Source of the DNA: an uncultured Porphyromonadaceae bacterium
GTDB lineage: Bacteria; Bacteroidota; Bacteroidia; Bacteroidales; Muribaculaceae
Direction of reading: 5' to 3'
DNA: 64,000 nucleotides
Assembly: GCA_900540625.1 (NCBI GenBank)
Contig: UQGP01000004.1
Location: 1-64,000, forward strand
Shown: positions 16,608 to 24,613 of the stretch, one piece after another
Numbering within the stretch: position 1 is the first letter of the stretch
How the letters are laid out: every line of letters begins with the position of its first letter
The notes under the pieces: model-generated
Databases searched by the model: none
What the model saw: the letters and a program-made list of their open reading frames with translations, nothing else
Told to the model about the DNA's origin: nothing
Made by a program: the position numbers and the translations under genes

Positions 16608-17378
16608 CTATTTGTCGCTGTCAAAACGTGTGGCCATAGGTGCCACCATATCCATACGGGTCACGTCCGGGCATACCGGGACGATGGAGGTGTATCCTTG
16701 GGCGAGCCAATACTCGTCTGTATCGGTGGCTTCGGGCTCCTCGTTACAAAAACGTCCGGTGAGCCAATAAAATGGATTTTGGTGCGGGTCGATAAAACGC
16801 TCGAATTCCTCGCTCCAGTGTCCGCGAGCGGCGCGGCACGTGCGTACACCTTTGGGGACGATATGTGCCGGAATGTTGATATTCAATGCCGTAAAATCAG
16901 GAAGGCCATGGGCTACGATGTCAGCGGCCAGCCGAGCCACCTGCGGCGCCGACAGCGAGAAATCGGCTGAGGGCGAATGGTGCAGCAAGGAGAAGCCCAC
17001 GGCTGTGATGCCGTTGGTGCATGCTTCCATAACCGCGCCCATAGTGCCCGAATATGTCACCGCGTTTCCGCTATTGCTGCCATGGTTGATGCCCGAGAAC
17101 AGGAAGTCCGGACGGCGGGGCATCACCGCGTGCAATCCCAGTTTGACGCAGTCCACCGGTGTGCCCGAGATGCTGAATACTTGTGCTTCGCCGTAGTCGG
17201 CATGTCGGCGTATGCGCAGCGGCCCGTCTACGGTCAGTGCCGAAGATTGACCCGATTGGGGACGTGCCGGCGCAACTATGATGACGTCGCCCAGGGGCAT
17301 AGCTGCATCGGCAAGTGCGCGAATACCTGCGGCCTCGACGCCGTCATCATTAGTTATCATTATCAGAGGTCGTTCCAT
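16608..17378 (-). CDS. surE: 5'/3'-nucleotidase SurE
   Basis: 256 residues, normal size. This metal-dependent phosphatase dephosphorylates nucleoside 5'- and 3'-monophosphates. The N-terminal TNDDG (Asp11, Asp12) and the serine in APARPQSGQSSA (Ser42) with SGINHGSNSG supply the conserved metal site. It is the first gene of a three-gene minus-strand unit with an FKBP isomerase and yjbQ. Confidence 0.96.
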   Translation of the reverse strand: MERPLIMITNDDGVEAAGIRALADAAMPLGDVIIVAPARPQSGQSSALTVDGPLRIRRHADYGEAQVFSISGTPVDCVKLGLHAVMPRRPDFLFSGINHGSNSGNAVTYSGTMGAVMEACTNGITAVGFSLLHHSPSADFSLSAPQVARLAADIVAHGLPDFTALNINIPAHIVPKGVRTCRAARGHWSEEFERFIDPHQNPFYWLTGRFCNEEPEATDTDEYWLAQGYTSIVPVCPDVTRMDMVAPMATRFDSDK

Positions 17379-17440
17379 TGTCGTATTGTCGTGTTCTTAG
17401 CTCCGGCACGAGCGTCGTGCCGTTATTGCGTTTGTGTATG

Positions 17441-17448
17441 CAAAGGTA
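17441..17448 (-). promoter_or_regulatory. -7 element upstream of surE
   Basis: TACCTTTG on the minus strand fits TAnnTTTG. No good -33 TTG sits at the right distance. The leader would be about 55-60 bases. Confidence 0.45.
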
Positions 17449-17566
17449 CGCATTTTTGACGACAACTTCGGCGTCCGGCGTTCTTCGTATGCCCGTCATC
17501 GGCTGTCGGTACAGGTCTAAGGTAAAACAGAACGCGATAAAGGCAAAAAAAGCCGCGAGACGAAAA

Positions 17567-17613
17567 TTAGGGCCGACGGAGTGGCCCTAAGCGAAAAAAA
17601 ATTCGTAAGTTTG
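17567..17613 (+). promoter_or_regulatory. Hairpin followed by a -7 element upstream of the 17718 gene
   Basis: TTAGGGCC (17567-17574) pairs with GGCCCTAA (17583-17590), and TAAGTTTG (17606-17613) fits the -7 consensus. The remaining bases between surE and 17718 hold nothing else recognised. The leader would be about 100 bases. Confidence 0.4.
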
Positions 17614-17717
17614 TAGAGTAAAACCGTGGACTTCGGACGCATGACGCGGCCGAAGTCTTCGGACGTATATCGAATAATAAGGCAATAATCACACTTACAG
17701 CATAATACACCACTATT

Positions 17718-19511
17718 ATGGCGAAGTTGCAACTATACATAACTCGGTCGATGGTGACATTCAATTCGCAATTGAATCTTAATCCCAACGAGGATGTGCG
17801 CTCGTATGTCAAGGACGTACGCAGCGTATTGTCGACCGTAGACTACGACACTAACGAAAAGAACATATTTTACCTATTGACAGCGGTATCGTCCGGTGTC
17901 TTCGTCACCATATTGCGCACCATTCCCGATAACGCCGGCGACCACCTTGCCGCTTGGATATTTGTACCGTCGGATATAGAAATAGCGACGGACGACCTTG
18001 CATCGGTGGTCAAGCAGACCACGCGAATCATCTCGGGCGTTAAAGTGAGCAATGATGACGTTGTGACACTACGCACGATATTTGCGCGCGACTATGCCGT
18101 GCGCCACAATGCTCCGCGTTGCGTACCTATGAATCTGGCGGGCCGGTGGGCTTGGCGTCTTTATGGCGGCGATACGGCTCCGGCGTTGGAGGACTTTCTG
18201 GGCGACGGATTGTGGCAGCAATGCTATTTGCCGTATTGCGGCATATTGCTGGTAGACGCCGACTTACAGGTGACTCCGAATACCGCCGACCTTACAGCCG
18301 AGCCCATAGGCCCAACGGCCGCCATTATGCCTCCCGAGAAGAGCGATGACGGCTTTGACCCCTGGGTATTCGGTATGCGTCTTGATGCGCCGGTGCGCGC
18401 CACTATGGGCGATACGGTGACGGTGACATGGCGTCGTCAAGGCTTTGACGATGTGTCCGAGACCGTTGCGGTGGATGCCGCCGAGGTGACGCCGCGACAG
18501 ATTTCGACGGATGACTCGCGTAAGATTATCACCCCGTCGTCCTTCAAGGTGACATCTCTGGCCACGCATACGCGGATACGCGATTGCGAGATATTGGTCA
18601 ACGGTCGCCCCATCACCGCCGAGGGCGCAGCCTTTACGCGCAGCGAGTTGGCGCAGGCTTCGGTGTCGGTTAATGCCGAGGGTTACTTCCCGTACTCGGG
18701 ACGTATGGACCTGGCTACGCTGACACAGGCCCTGATACAATTGTCCGAACGGCGAAAAGTCTACCGCTTTGAGGTGCCGGTGAAGTCCAGCGATTTGGGC
18801 GCTCCCATCAAATTTGATATTCTGAGCCAAAAAGCGTTGGATGACAGCCCACTGGAAGGCTACGAACTGACGGCGGACATTCAGGAAGGTCAAAGCCGCA
18901 CCAACCATCTGCGCTATACCGGCGCCGGAATGTGGCAGCACCGCCATGCAATATCTTTCGGCGCGGGACTTCTGATAGGCATTGTGCTGATGCTGTTGAT
19001 GGGTACGTGCTCCGGAAGCAAAGATAAGGAAGCACTTGCTCCGGCGGCCAATCCCGACGACACGTCGACGTTGGTATCGGCTCAAGCTCCGACCCCGGCC
19101 GCTCCGACAGTGATTACCGAAGACAAGACGCAGGAAGAGACCGTACAGCAGCCCGAAACCGCTCAAGCCCCTGCGACAGAAGACGTAAGCACAGACAAAC
19201 CCGCAACCAAGCAGCAGATAGCCGCAGCATGCAAATACCTCGATGACAATAAGGTGTGGACGCGTGCCGATATGGAGAAACAGCCGGCACTGCGAGGCTT
19301 GTATGACGATATGAACAACTTGCGCTACGAGCGACTTATCGAAGTTTGGGGTCCCAAATTGGCTGATTCGAAGCTCTTTGCGGATGTGGCAAAACATGCC
19401 GCCTTGGGCAAGCACAAAAAAGAACGCGTGCTCAAAGTCGGCAGCACCTACAATCAATCCGGCGACGAGAGCATCAGCCACCAGAGCTACCTCAACCGCA
19501 TCGACCCCTGA
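17718..19511 (+). CDS. Uncharacterised single-pass membrane protein
   Basis: 597 residues; I do not recognise the family. There is no N-terminal signal peptide. Residues 1-200 form a mixed alpha/beta domain (FYLLTAVSSGVFVTILRTIP, LAAWIFVPSDI). About 225-385 look like beta-rich carrier domains, including a PEGA-like stretch (CEILVNGRPITAEG...VSVNAEGYFPYSG). One hydrophobic segment at about 410-432 (ISFGAGLLIGIVLMLLMG) follows, then a Pro/Ala/Thr/Glu-rich linker (about 435-500) and a helical C-terminal domain ending with Lys/Arg-rich residues. Predicted topology is a large cytosolic N-terminus, one TM and an exported C-terminus. It is monocistronic between surE and a GH31 gene. Confidence 0.7.
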   Translation: MAKLQLYITRSMVTFNSQLNLNPNEDVRSYVKDVRSVLSTVDYDTNEKNIFYLLTAVSSGVFVTILRTIPDNAGDHLAAWIFVPSDIEIATDDLASVVKQTTRIISGVKVSNDDVVTLRTIFARDYAVRHNAPRCVPMNLAGRWAWRLYGGDTAPALEDFLGDGLWQQCYLPYCGILLVDADLQVTPNTADLTAEPIGPTAAIMPPEKSDDGFDPWVFGMRLDAPVRATMGDTVTVTWRRQGFDDVSETVAVDAAEVTPRQISTDDSRKIITPSSFKVTSLATHTRIRDCEILVNGRPITAEGAAFTRSELAQASVSVNAEGYFPYSGRMDLATLTQALIQLSERRKVYRFEVPVKSSDLGAPIKFDILSQKALDDSPLEGYELTADIQEGQSRTNHLRYTGAGMWQHRHAISFGAGLLIGIVLMLLMGTCSGSKDKEALAPAANPDDTSTLVSAQAPTPAAPTVITEDKTQEETVQQPETAQAPATEDVSTDKPATKQQIAAACKYLDDNKVWTRADMEKQPALRGLYDDMNNLRYERLIEVWGPKLADSKLFADVAKHAALGKHKKERVLKVGSTYNQSGDESISHQSYLNRIDP

Positions 19512-19700
19512 CGGCCATTGTATCGCTCCCGATGAAAACAGCGAAAAACTTGAGTCAGGGTGCTCAAGTTGCTGATATAAGGGAAAGTATACGGCCACGC
19601 TTATCGGCATTGTCCGGGTGCATATAGATGCGATTCCGTTCTATTTTAGAAGATTACACAACGAACATCATACTTACACAGATACATTCTTAACATTCTT

Positions 19701-22076
19701 ATGAACAGCACAAAATTCATATTGGCCATTGCGGCCCTCACCATTGCGGTTCAGGCCTCAGGTCGTGATACCGCCCCGGTGTCCATAGCCAATTATGGAG
19801 ACGGGACTTCGGTGACAGCTAAGGAAATAGCCCCGGGCATTGTCAAAGTGACACATACGCCCTTGGCCAAACACGGCGCAGAGCGTCCCGTCATCACCAC
19901 AGCCCCCATTGTCGAAGTCAAGGACTGGGACAATGCACCGTATGCTGCTGCTAAGGTGTCAGATAAGACGCTGACAGTGAGCGCTAAATATAAAGGCTCG
20001 TCCATCATCGACAAAGGTGTCAAGGCCTTGCCGGTAGGTGCAGACGGAGTCCAACGTTACGCATTGACGGTATCCACCGCCGAAGGCGCATCGCTGTACG
20101 GTGGCGGAGAGCGCGGCTATAGCCTCAATCTGGCCAATGACACGCTGGTAATGTACAATAAGCAAAACTACGGCTATATAGGCAGCGAACGCCGCTTGAA
20201 ACAGATGAATATTTCGATGCCTTTGCTGGTGTCTTCGCATGGATATGCCTTGCTGTTTGACGATTACGGCACTGCGACAATGACCACGGGCAAGGATATC
20301 ACCTACACCTTTGAGGATACGCGCCCCATATCGTACTACTATGTGGTAGGCGATGATGCTTCGCTTGCGTCCGTGACTACGGCGTTGACAGCGCTGACCG
20401 GGCGTCAGGAGCTGCCGCCGCTGTGGACTCTCGGATACGTCAGCAGCCGATATGGATATCATACAGACGATGAATTGAGCGGCGTAATTGACTCGCTGCA
20501 GACGCAGGGCTACCCCCTGGACGGCGTAGTACTCGACTTGTATTGGTACGGGCGCGAGCAGGATATGGGGCGTCTCGAATGGGACAAGCAGCAATGGCCC
20601 GACCCGGACGGGTTGCTGGAATACCTCAACAAGAAACACATAAACGTAGTCACCATATCCCAGCCCTACGTGCTTCGCAACGGGCGTGGTGTGGACAATT
20701 ATAATACCTTGGCACCCAAGCGTATGTTCGTAATGAATAAGGATAGTGTAGACCGTCCGCTGAATGTTACCATCTGGGTGGGACAAGGCGGAATGTTTGA
20801 CGTCTCGAATCCGCATACGCGTCAATGGCTGGTCGATCGCTACGGCGCTTTGTCTGACCGCGGCGTAAGTGCCTGGTGGGGCGACTTGGGCGAACCCGAG
20901 GTACATCCCGAAAACGGTCTGCACGCCAATGGCCTGCTTACGCGTCAATACCATAACCTCTACGGCAACGATTGGAGCAGTATTGTGTACGACATGCACA
21001 AGGCAAAGTACCCCGACCGTCGTATGATGACCATGATGCGCGGCGGCACTACCGGCTTGCAGCGCTACAACGTCTTCCCCTGGTCCACAGATGTATCGCG
21101 CACTTGGGGCGGACTTGAACCGCAGATACGCATAATGATTAATTCCGGACTCTCGGGCCTGGGATATATGGGCCATGATGTCGGCGGATTCTCCATCATC
21201 GATCAGGAACACCCCACGGATGACGAACTATATGTGCGCTGGATGCAATTGGGCGTATTCTCGCCGATGCTTCGTACCCATGCCCAGTATAAAGCCGAAC
21301 CGTACAACTACCCCAAATACGCGTCACTGTTGCTATCGCTGGTCAAAGAGCGCTATCGTTGGCTTCCGTATAACTACACCCTGACGTGGGAAAATGCCAC
21401 CAAGGGCTGGCCGCTGGTGCGTCCGCTTGATTTCCACGATGCCACGGCCGCAGGTCGCTATGACGGCATTACCGATCAATTTCTTTGGGGTCGAGACATT
21501 ATGGTCGCTCCGGTGATGACGCAGGGAGCGGTACAACGTCCCGTTGTATTCCCCGAAGGCAGCGACTGGGTGGATATCCATGCGCCGTTGAAGGTGTATA
21601 AGGGCGGTACGGTGACCAATTACGACGCAGCCATAGACCGCACTCCGATATTTGCACGTGCAGGCTCGTTTATCGTTACGGCCGACTACCCGATGAAATC
21701 CACGGCTCAATATCGTAATAACCGCTACCATATAGACTATTATCCCCTGGCCGGGAAGCAAACTTTCTCGACACTCTTCGAGGATGATATGACTACCCCC
21801 ACCACGATAGGGCACAATCAGGGTCGCGTCATAAGCATGAGCGGCAACGATACCGGGAAGCAGATAGACGTAGTGCTCAGTGCCCAAGGTGATTATGTAG
21901 GAGCCAAGGATTATAAAACAATCACCTTGGTGTTCAACGGTCTGCGCAAACAGCCGCGCTATATCGAGGCCGACGGTCGCAGCGTCAGTGTGTCGTACGA
22001 CAAGAAACTCGGTACGGCCACCGTATCTTTTGCATGGAACGTTGCACGTCCCATGTACATCATTCTTCGAAAATAA
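19701..22076 (+). CDS. Glycoside hydrolase family 31 enzyme (alpha-glucosidase or transglucosylase)
   Basis: 791 residues with a signal peptide (MNSTKFILAIAALTIAVQAS), so periplasmic or surface. The GH31 barrel shows GVVLDLYWYG, the nucleophile motif WWGDLGEPEVH (Asp395) and the acid/base motif FPWSTDVSRTWGG (Asp464), with GHDVGGF after it. The 69-residue spacing and WGDLGEPE resemble Cellvibrio japonicus Agd31B (Asp412/Asp480), an alpha-1,4-transglucosylase, so transfer of glucosyl units on malto-oligosaccharides is plausible. An N-terminal galactose-mutarotase-like sandwich and C-terminal beta domains (about 660-790) complete the family layout. No susC/susD neighbours are seen. Confidence 0.93.
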   Translation: MNSTKFILAIAALTIAVQASGRDTAPVSIANYGDGTSVTAKEIAPGIVKVTHTPLAKHGAERPVITTAPIVEVKDWDNAPYAAAKVSDKTLTVSAKYKGSSIIDKGVKALPVGADGVQRYALTVSTAEGASLYGGGERGYSLNLANDTLVMYNKQNYGYIGSERRLKQMNISMPLLVSSHGYALLFDDYGTATMTTGKDITYTFEDTRPISYYYVVGDDASLASVTTALTALTGRQELPPLWTLGYVSSRYGYHTDDELSGVIDSLQTQGYPLDGVVLDLYWYGREQDMGRLEWDKQQWPDPDGLLEYLNKKHINVVTISQPYVLRNGRGVDNYNTLAPKRMFVMNKDSVDRPLNVTIWVGQGGMFDVSNPHTRQWLVDRYGALSDRGVSAWWGDLGEPEVHPENGLHANGLLTRQYHNLYGNDWSSIVYDMHKAKYPDRRMMTMMRGGTTGLQRYNVFPWSTDVSRTWGGLEPQIRIMINSGLSGLGYMGHDVGGFSIIDQEHPTDDELYVRWMQLGVFSPMLRTHAQYKAEPYNYPKYASLLLSLVKERYRWLPYNYTLTWENATKGWPLVRPLDFHDATAAGRYDGITDQFLWGRDIMVAPVMTQGAVQRPVVFPEGSDWVDIHAPLKVYKGGTVTNYDAAIDRTPIFARAGSFIVTADYPMKSTAQYRNNRYHIDYYPLAGKQTFSTLFEDDMTTPTTIGHNQGRVISMSGNDTGKQIDVVLSAQGDYVGAKDYKTITLVFNGLRKQPRYIEADGRSVSVSYDKKLGTATVSFAWNVARPMYIILRK

Positions 22077-22089
22077 ATAGTAGGGCACG

Positions 22090-22127
22090 ATATAGCCTAC
22101 CATACCGGCAGATATAGCCTACCATAC
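22090..22127 (+). repeat. Two 16-bp direct repeats upstream of ribE
   Basis: ATATAGCCTACCATAC occurs at 22090-22105 and 22112-22127, a 22-bp period (about two helical turns), 34 bases before the ribE start. It could be a regulatory site or a slippage product. Confidence 0.45.
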
Positions 22128-22160
22128 TGAAGTTAAACGAGATATAAACAATAACACGAT

Positions 22161-22766
22161 ATGTTTTCAGGAATAGTTGAAGAAGCCGGCACCGTAGTGG
22201 CCGCGCGCCGTGATGACGGCAACCTGCAACTGACGATACGTTGCTCGTTTGTCAACGAGTTGTCCATAGATCAGTCTGTTGCGCATAACGGAGTATGCCT
22301 CACAGTGGTAGACATTGATGGCGATACATATACGGTGACTGCAATTCAGGAAACCTTGGAACGCAGCAACCTCGGACGCCTGGCCGTAGGCGACTTGGTC
22401 AACCTCGAGAGGTCGATGCGTCTGTCCGACCGTTTGGACGGGCATATAGTCCAGGGACACGTGGATACGACAGCCGTATGCACGGATATACAGAGTGTGG
22501 ACGGCAGCCGCTACTACACTTTTGAGTATACCGTATCCGACGATATGGCGGCGCAGGGATATGTCACTGTCGAGAAAGGGTCGGTGACGGTCAACGGTGT
22601 CAGCCTTACGGTATGCGACAGCCGGCCGCGCAGTTTCCGCGTAGCCATCATTCCCTACACATACGAGCACACCAATTTCTGCCGCCTCGGTGTCGGCTCG
22701 CAGGTCAATATCGAGTTCGATATCATAGGCAAGTACATTGCCCGCCTCGCCACCTTCGGCAAGTAA
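22161..22766 (+). CDS. ribE: Riboflavin synthase, alpha subunit
   Basis: 201 residues, normal for the trimeric enzyme that converts two 6,7-dimethyl-8-ribityllumazines to riboflavin. It starts with the family hallmark MFSGIVEE and contains the duplicated lumazine-binding fold: NGVCLTVVD (about 48-56) and NGVSLTVCD (about 145-153), with GHIVQGHVD at the junction. The gene stands alone after the GH31 gene; no FMN riboswitch is recognisable upstream. Confidence 0.97.
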   Translation: MFSGIVEEAGTVVAARRDDGNLQLTIRCSFVNELSIDQSVAHNGVCLTVVDIDGDTYTVTAIQETLERSNLGRLAVGDLVNLERSMRLSDRLDGHIVQGHVDTTAVCTDIQSVDGSRYYTFEYTVSDDMAAQGYVTVEKGSVTVNGVSLTVCDSRPRSFRVAIIPYTYEHTNFCRLGVGSQVNIEFDIIGKYIARLATFGK

Positions 22767-22787
22767 GCGGAAGAATCTACAATAATG

Positions 22788-22829
22788 CAATTGGGGCCGC
22801 CCGAACATTACGCCGGGTGGCCCCAATTG
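22788..22829. terminator. Bidirectional terminator between ribE and the HAD gene
   Basis: CAATTGGGGCC plus CCCG pairs with CGGG plus GGCCCCAATTG around a short loop, followed by TATTC on the plus strand. It separates convergent genes. Confidence 0.75.
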
Positions 22830-22853
22830 TATTCTTGCTTCGTTGCGGACGCG

Positions 22854-23549
22854 TTATAACGGGTGGATGTCTGCTTGTATAATTGTGTCGGGAAGTGCAT
22901 CCGGGCTGTCTATCCAGATTGACGGCTGATATTCGGCGCGCCTTTCGGCGTCTTGGCGATGGATATTGCACCCGTTGTCGCGAAGGCCTATGGTGAGCCA
23001 TCCGCGGCTATTGGCCGTCACGAAGTCCTTGATTACGTTATCGCCTACGTAGCAGTATTTTTTGCCCGGATTTCGCTGCTCGATGACTTCGTAATTGGCT
23101 GCACATGGTTTCTCGGAACCGAATTCTTCGGAGATGATGATATTGTGAGCCGGTACAATCCGGTCAAGTCCCAGCGCCTTAATCTTGTTGCGCTGTGTCA
23201 GTGTACGACCATCGGTGATAAGCGCTAATGTCGCGCCGTAAGATTTCAGAGCCTGAAGACACTCTTTGCAGTCACTTGCAAGTGTGATGTTCGGGATGTG
23301 TTCGCGGTACAGTTTCAGAAGGCTTGAAATATCACAGTCACTCCCGGTTGCTTCGATTGCCTTTTCGAAGACGTTGCATTTGGTCGTGTACCAATCGTAC
23401 ATGGATTTGGCCAGTGCGGATGCTTCCTTTGCGTTTCCGCACAGAGCCATAGCAATATGATAGTACCCGGATTTCAGAAAATCGATTTCCTTGTACAACG
23501 TGTCGTCAAGGTCGAAGGCGACGACATAATCCGAATGAGGGTGTCGCAT
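22854..23549 (-). CDS. HAD-family hydrolase paired with an ATP-grasp enzyme
   Basis: 231 residues from ATG 23549 (MRHPHSDYVVAFDLDDTLYK); an upstream ATG at 23600 would overlap the preceding gene and adds no domain. HAD motifs are FDLDDTLY (nucleophile and acid/base Asp), LITDG (motif II), a Lys in GSEKP (motif III) and YVGDNVIKDF (motif IV). The helical cap lies at about 20-85, so it is subfamily I. It follows the ATP-grasp gene by 19 bases. The substrate is unknown; a small phosphorylated metabolite linked to the ATP-grasp product is likely. Confidence 0.85.
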   Translation of the reverse strand: MRHPHSDYVVAFDLDDTLYKEIDFLKSGYYHIAMALCGNAKEASALAKSMYDWYTTKCNVFEKAIEATGSDCDISSLLKLYREHIPNITLASDCKECLQALKSYGATLALITDGRTLTQRNKIKALGLDRIVPAHNIIISEEFGSEKPCAANYEVIEQRNPGKKYCYVGDNVIKDFVTANSRGWLTIGLRDNGCNIHRQDAERRAEYQPSIWIDSPDALPDTIIQADIHPL

Positions 23550-23568
23550 AGATGTCGTGAGAAAAAAA

Positions 23569-24546
23569 TCAGTCTTTAAGCTGAGTAAATATGGCTGCAT
23601 CGTATCTCAGCATCAGAAAGTTATCCTTCCAGGATTCGTCATATTCGAGATTCTGCCCGAGCAAATACTCGCGTATCAGATACTCGATGTAATTTGCCCC
23701 GGCTTCGTAGCTTAGCGGATAGCCTCCGCCGAAACGCGGATTGATTTCTATGGCCTTAATGTCTCCTGATGTTTCATCGTAAAACAATTGCAGGCAAATC
23801 ACGCCTCGGACGCCTTCGAGATGGCCGAGCCGCGAACGTAGGTATGCGATAATCGAGTTTTTGCGCGTCACGCCCTTATTGATTTCGCCGGCGCGGATTT
23901 CGATGCGCTGCCGCGGAACTATGGATTTGACCATGCCGTCGTTACCGTAGTACATATCGACGGTAAATTCCTTGTATATAGCCTTGTCCACGTATTCCAT
24001 AAACATCAGTTTAGGGTCATCCAAGATTTCTTTGGTGAGGTCTTCGGCCGAACGCAACAGATGAATATTTGTACTCAGCGATCCGTCGTAAGGCTTTGCA
24101 AAGCAAGGAAATGTCGGATTGTGCTTGTCTACGGGCGTTGGAATACTGATGTTGTGCTGCTCAAAGAATTTGTTAATCAGCCTTTTGTTACGACATTGGC
24201 GGATGAAAGTGCCGTCCGATATTGCAATATGCGTGCCTTGAGCTTTGAATTCGTCATATAGGTCAGACAAGAGTATAAGCTCGGTGTCTATGGTCGGAAT
24301 GAGCAGTCCGACAGAATACTTGTCGCAAATATTGCGTAGAATTCGAGGATAGGACTCGTCGGTGACGCGCGGGACCTTGAAGCATTCGTCCGAGACGTAT
24401 CCGGCCGGAGCCATTATCGGATTCATATCCGTGGTATAGACCTTTACGTCCGAGCCGAGAAGGCCGCCGGCGGTGTTTTTGATAGCCTTGACGAGTTCGA
24501 CACGCTTGCCGGCCGAAGTTACGAGGATATTCTTGCGAGTGCTCAT
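23569..24546 (-). CDS. ATP-grasp enzyme (carbamoyl-phosphate-synthase-like ligase)
   Basis: 325 residues. The N-terminal pre-ATP-grasp Rossmann-like part (ILVTSAGKRVELVKAI) resembles carbamoyl-phosphate synthase large chain fragments. The ATP-grasp core follows with FPCFAKPYDGS, MFMEYVDKAIYKEFTVDMYY and the metal-binding AIEINPRFGGGYPLS. Such enzymes join a carboxylate to an amine or similar nucleophile via an acyl-phosphate. Small ATP-grasp/HAD pairs occur in envelope polysaccharide clusters of Bacteroidota; here the pair follows kdsA and a TPR gene on the same strand. Acceptor and donor are unknown. Confidence 0.85.
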   Translation of the reverse strand: MSTRKNILVTSAGKRVELVKAIKNTAGGLLGSDVKVYTTDMNPIMAPAGYVSDECFKVPRVTDESYPRILRNICDKYSVGLLIPTIDTELILLSDLYDEFKAQGTHIAISDGTFIRQCRNKRLINKFFEQHNISIPTPVDKHNPTFPCFAKPYDGSLSTNIHLLRSAEDLTKEILDDPKLMFMEYVDKAIYKEFTVDMYYGNDGMVKSIVPRQRIEIRAGEINKGVTRKNSIIAYLRSRLGHLEGVRGVICLQLFYDETSGDIKAIEINPRFGGGYPLSYEAGANYIEYLIREYLLGQNLEYDESWKDNFLMLRYDAAIFTQLKD

Positions 24547-24613
24547 TATAATAATTTAGACTTCAAAATACAATAGTCTTCAGGAGAAGACGTAAGTCTG
24601 TGTTTGATGCTTG

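Noticed and set aside
22077..22160. FMN riboswitch upstream of ribE
   Set aside because: The leader is only ~85 bases and lacks the conserved RFN-element blocks.
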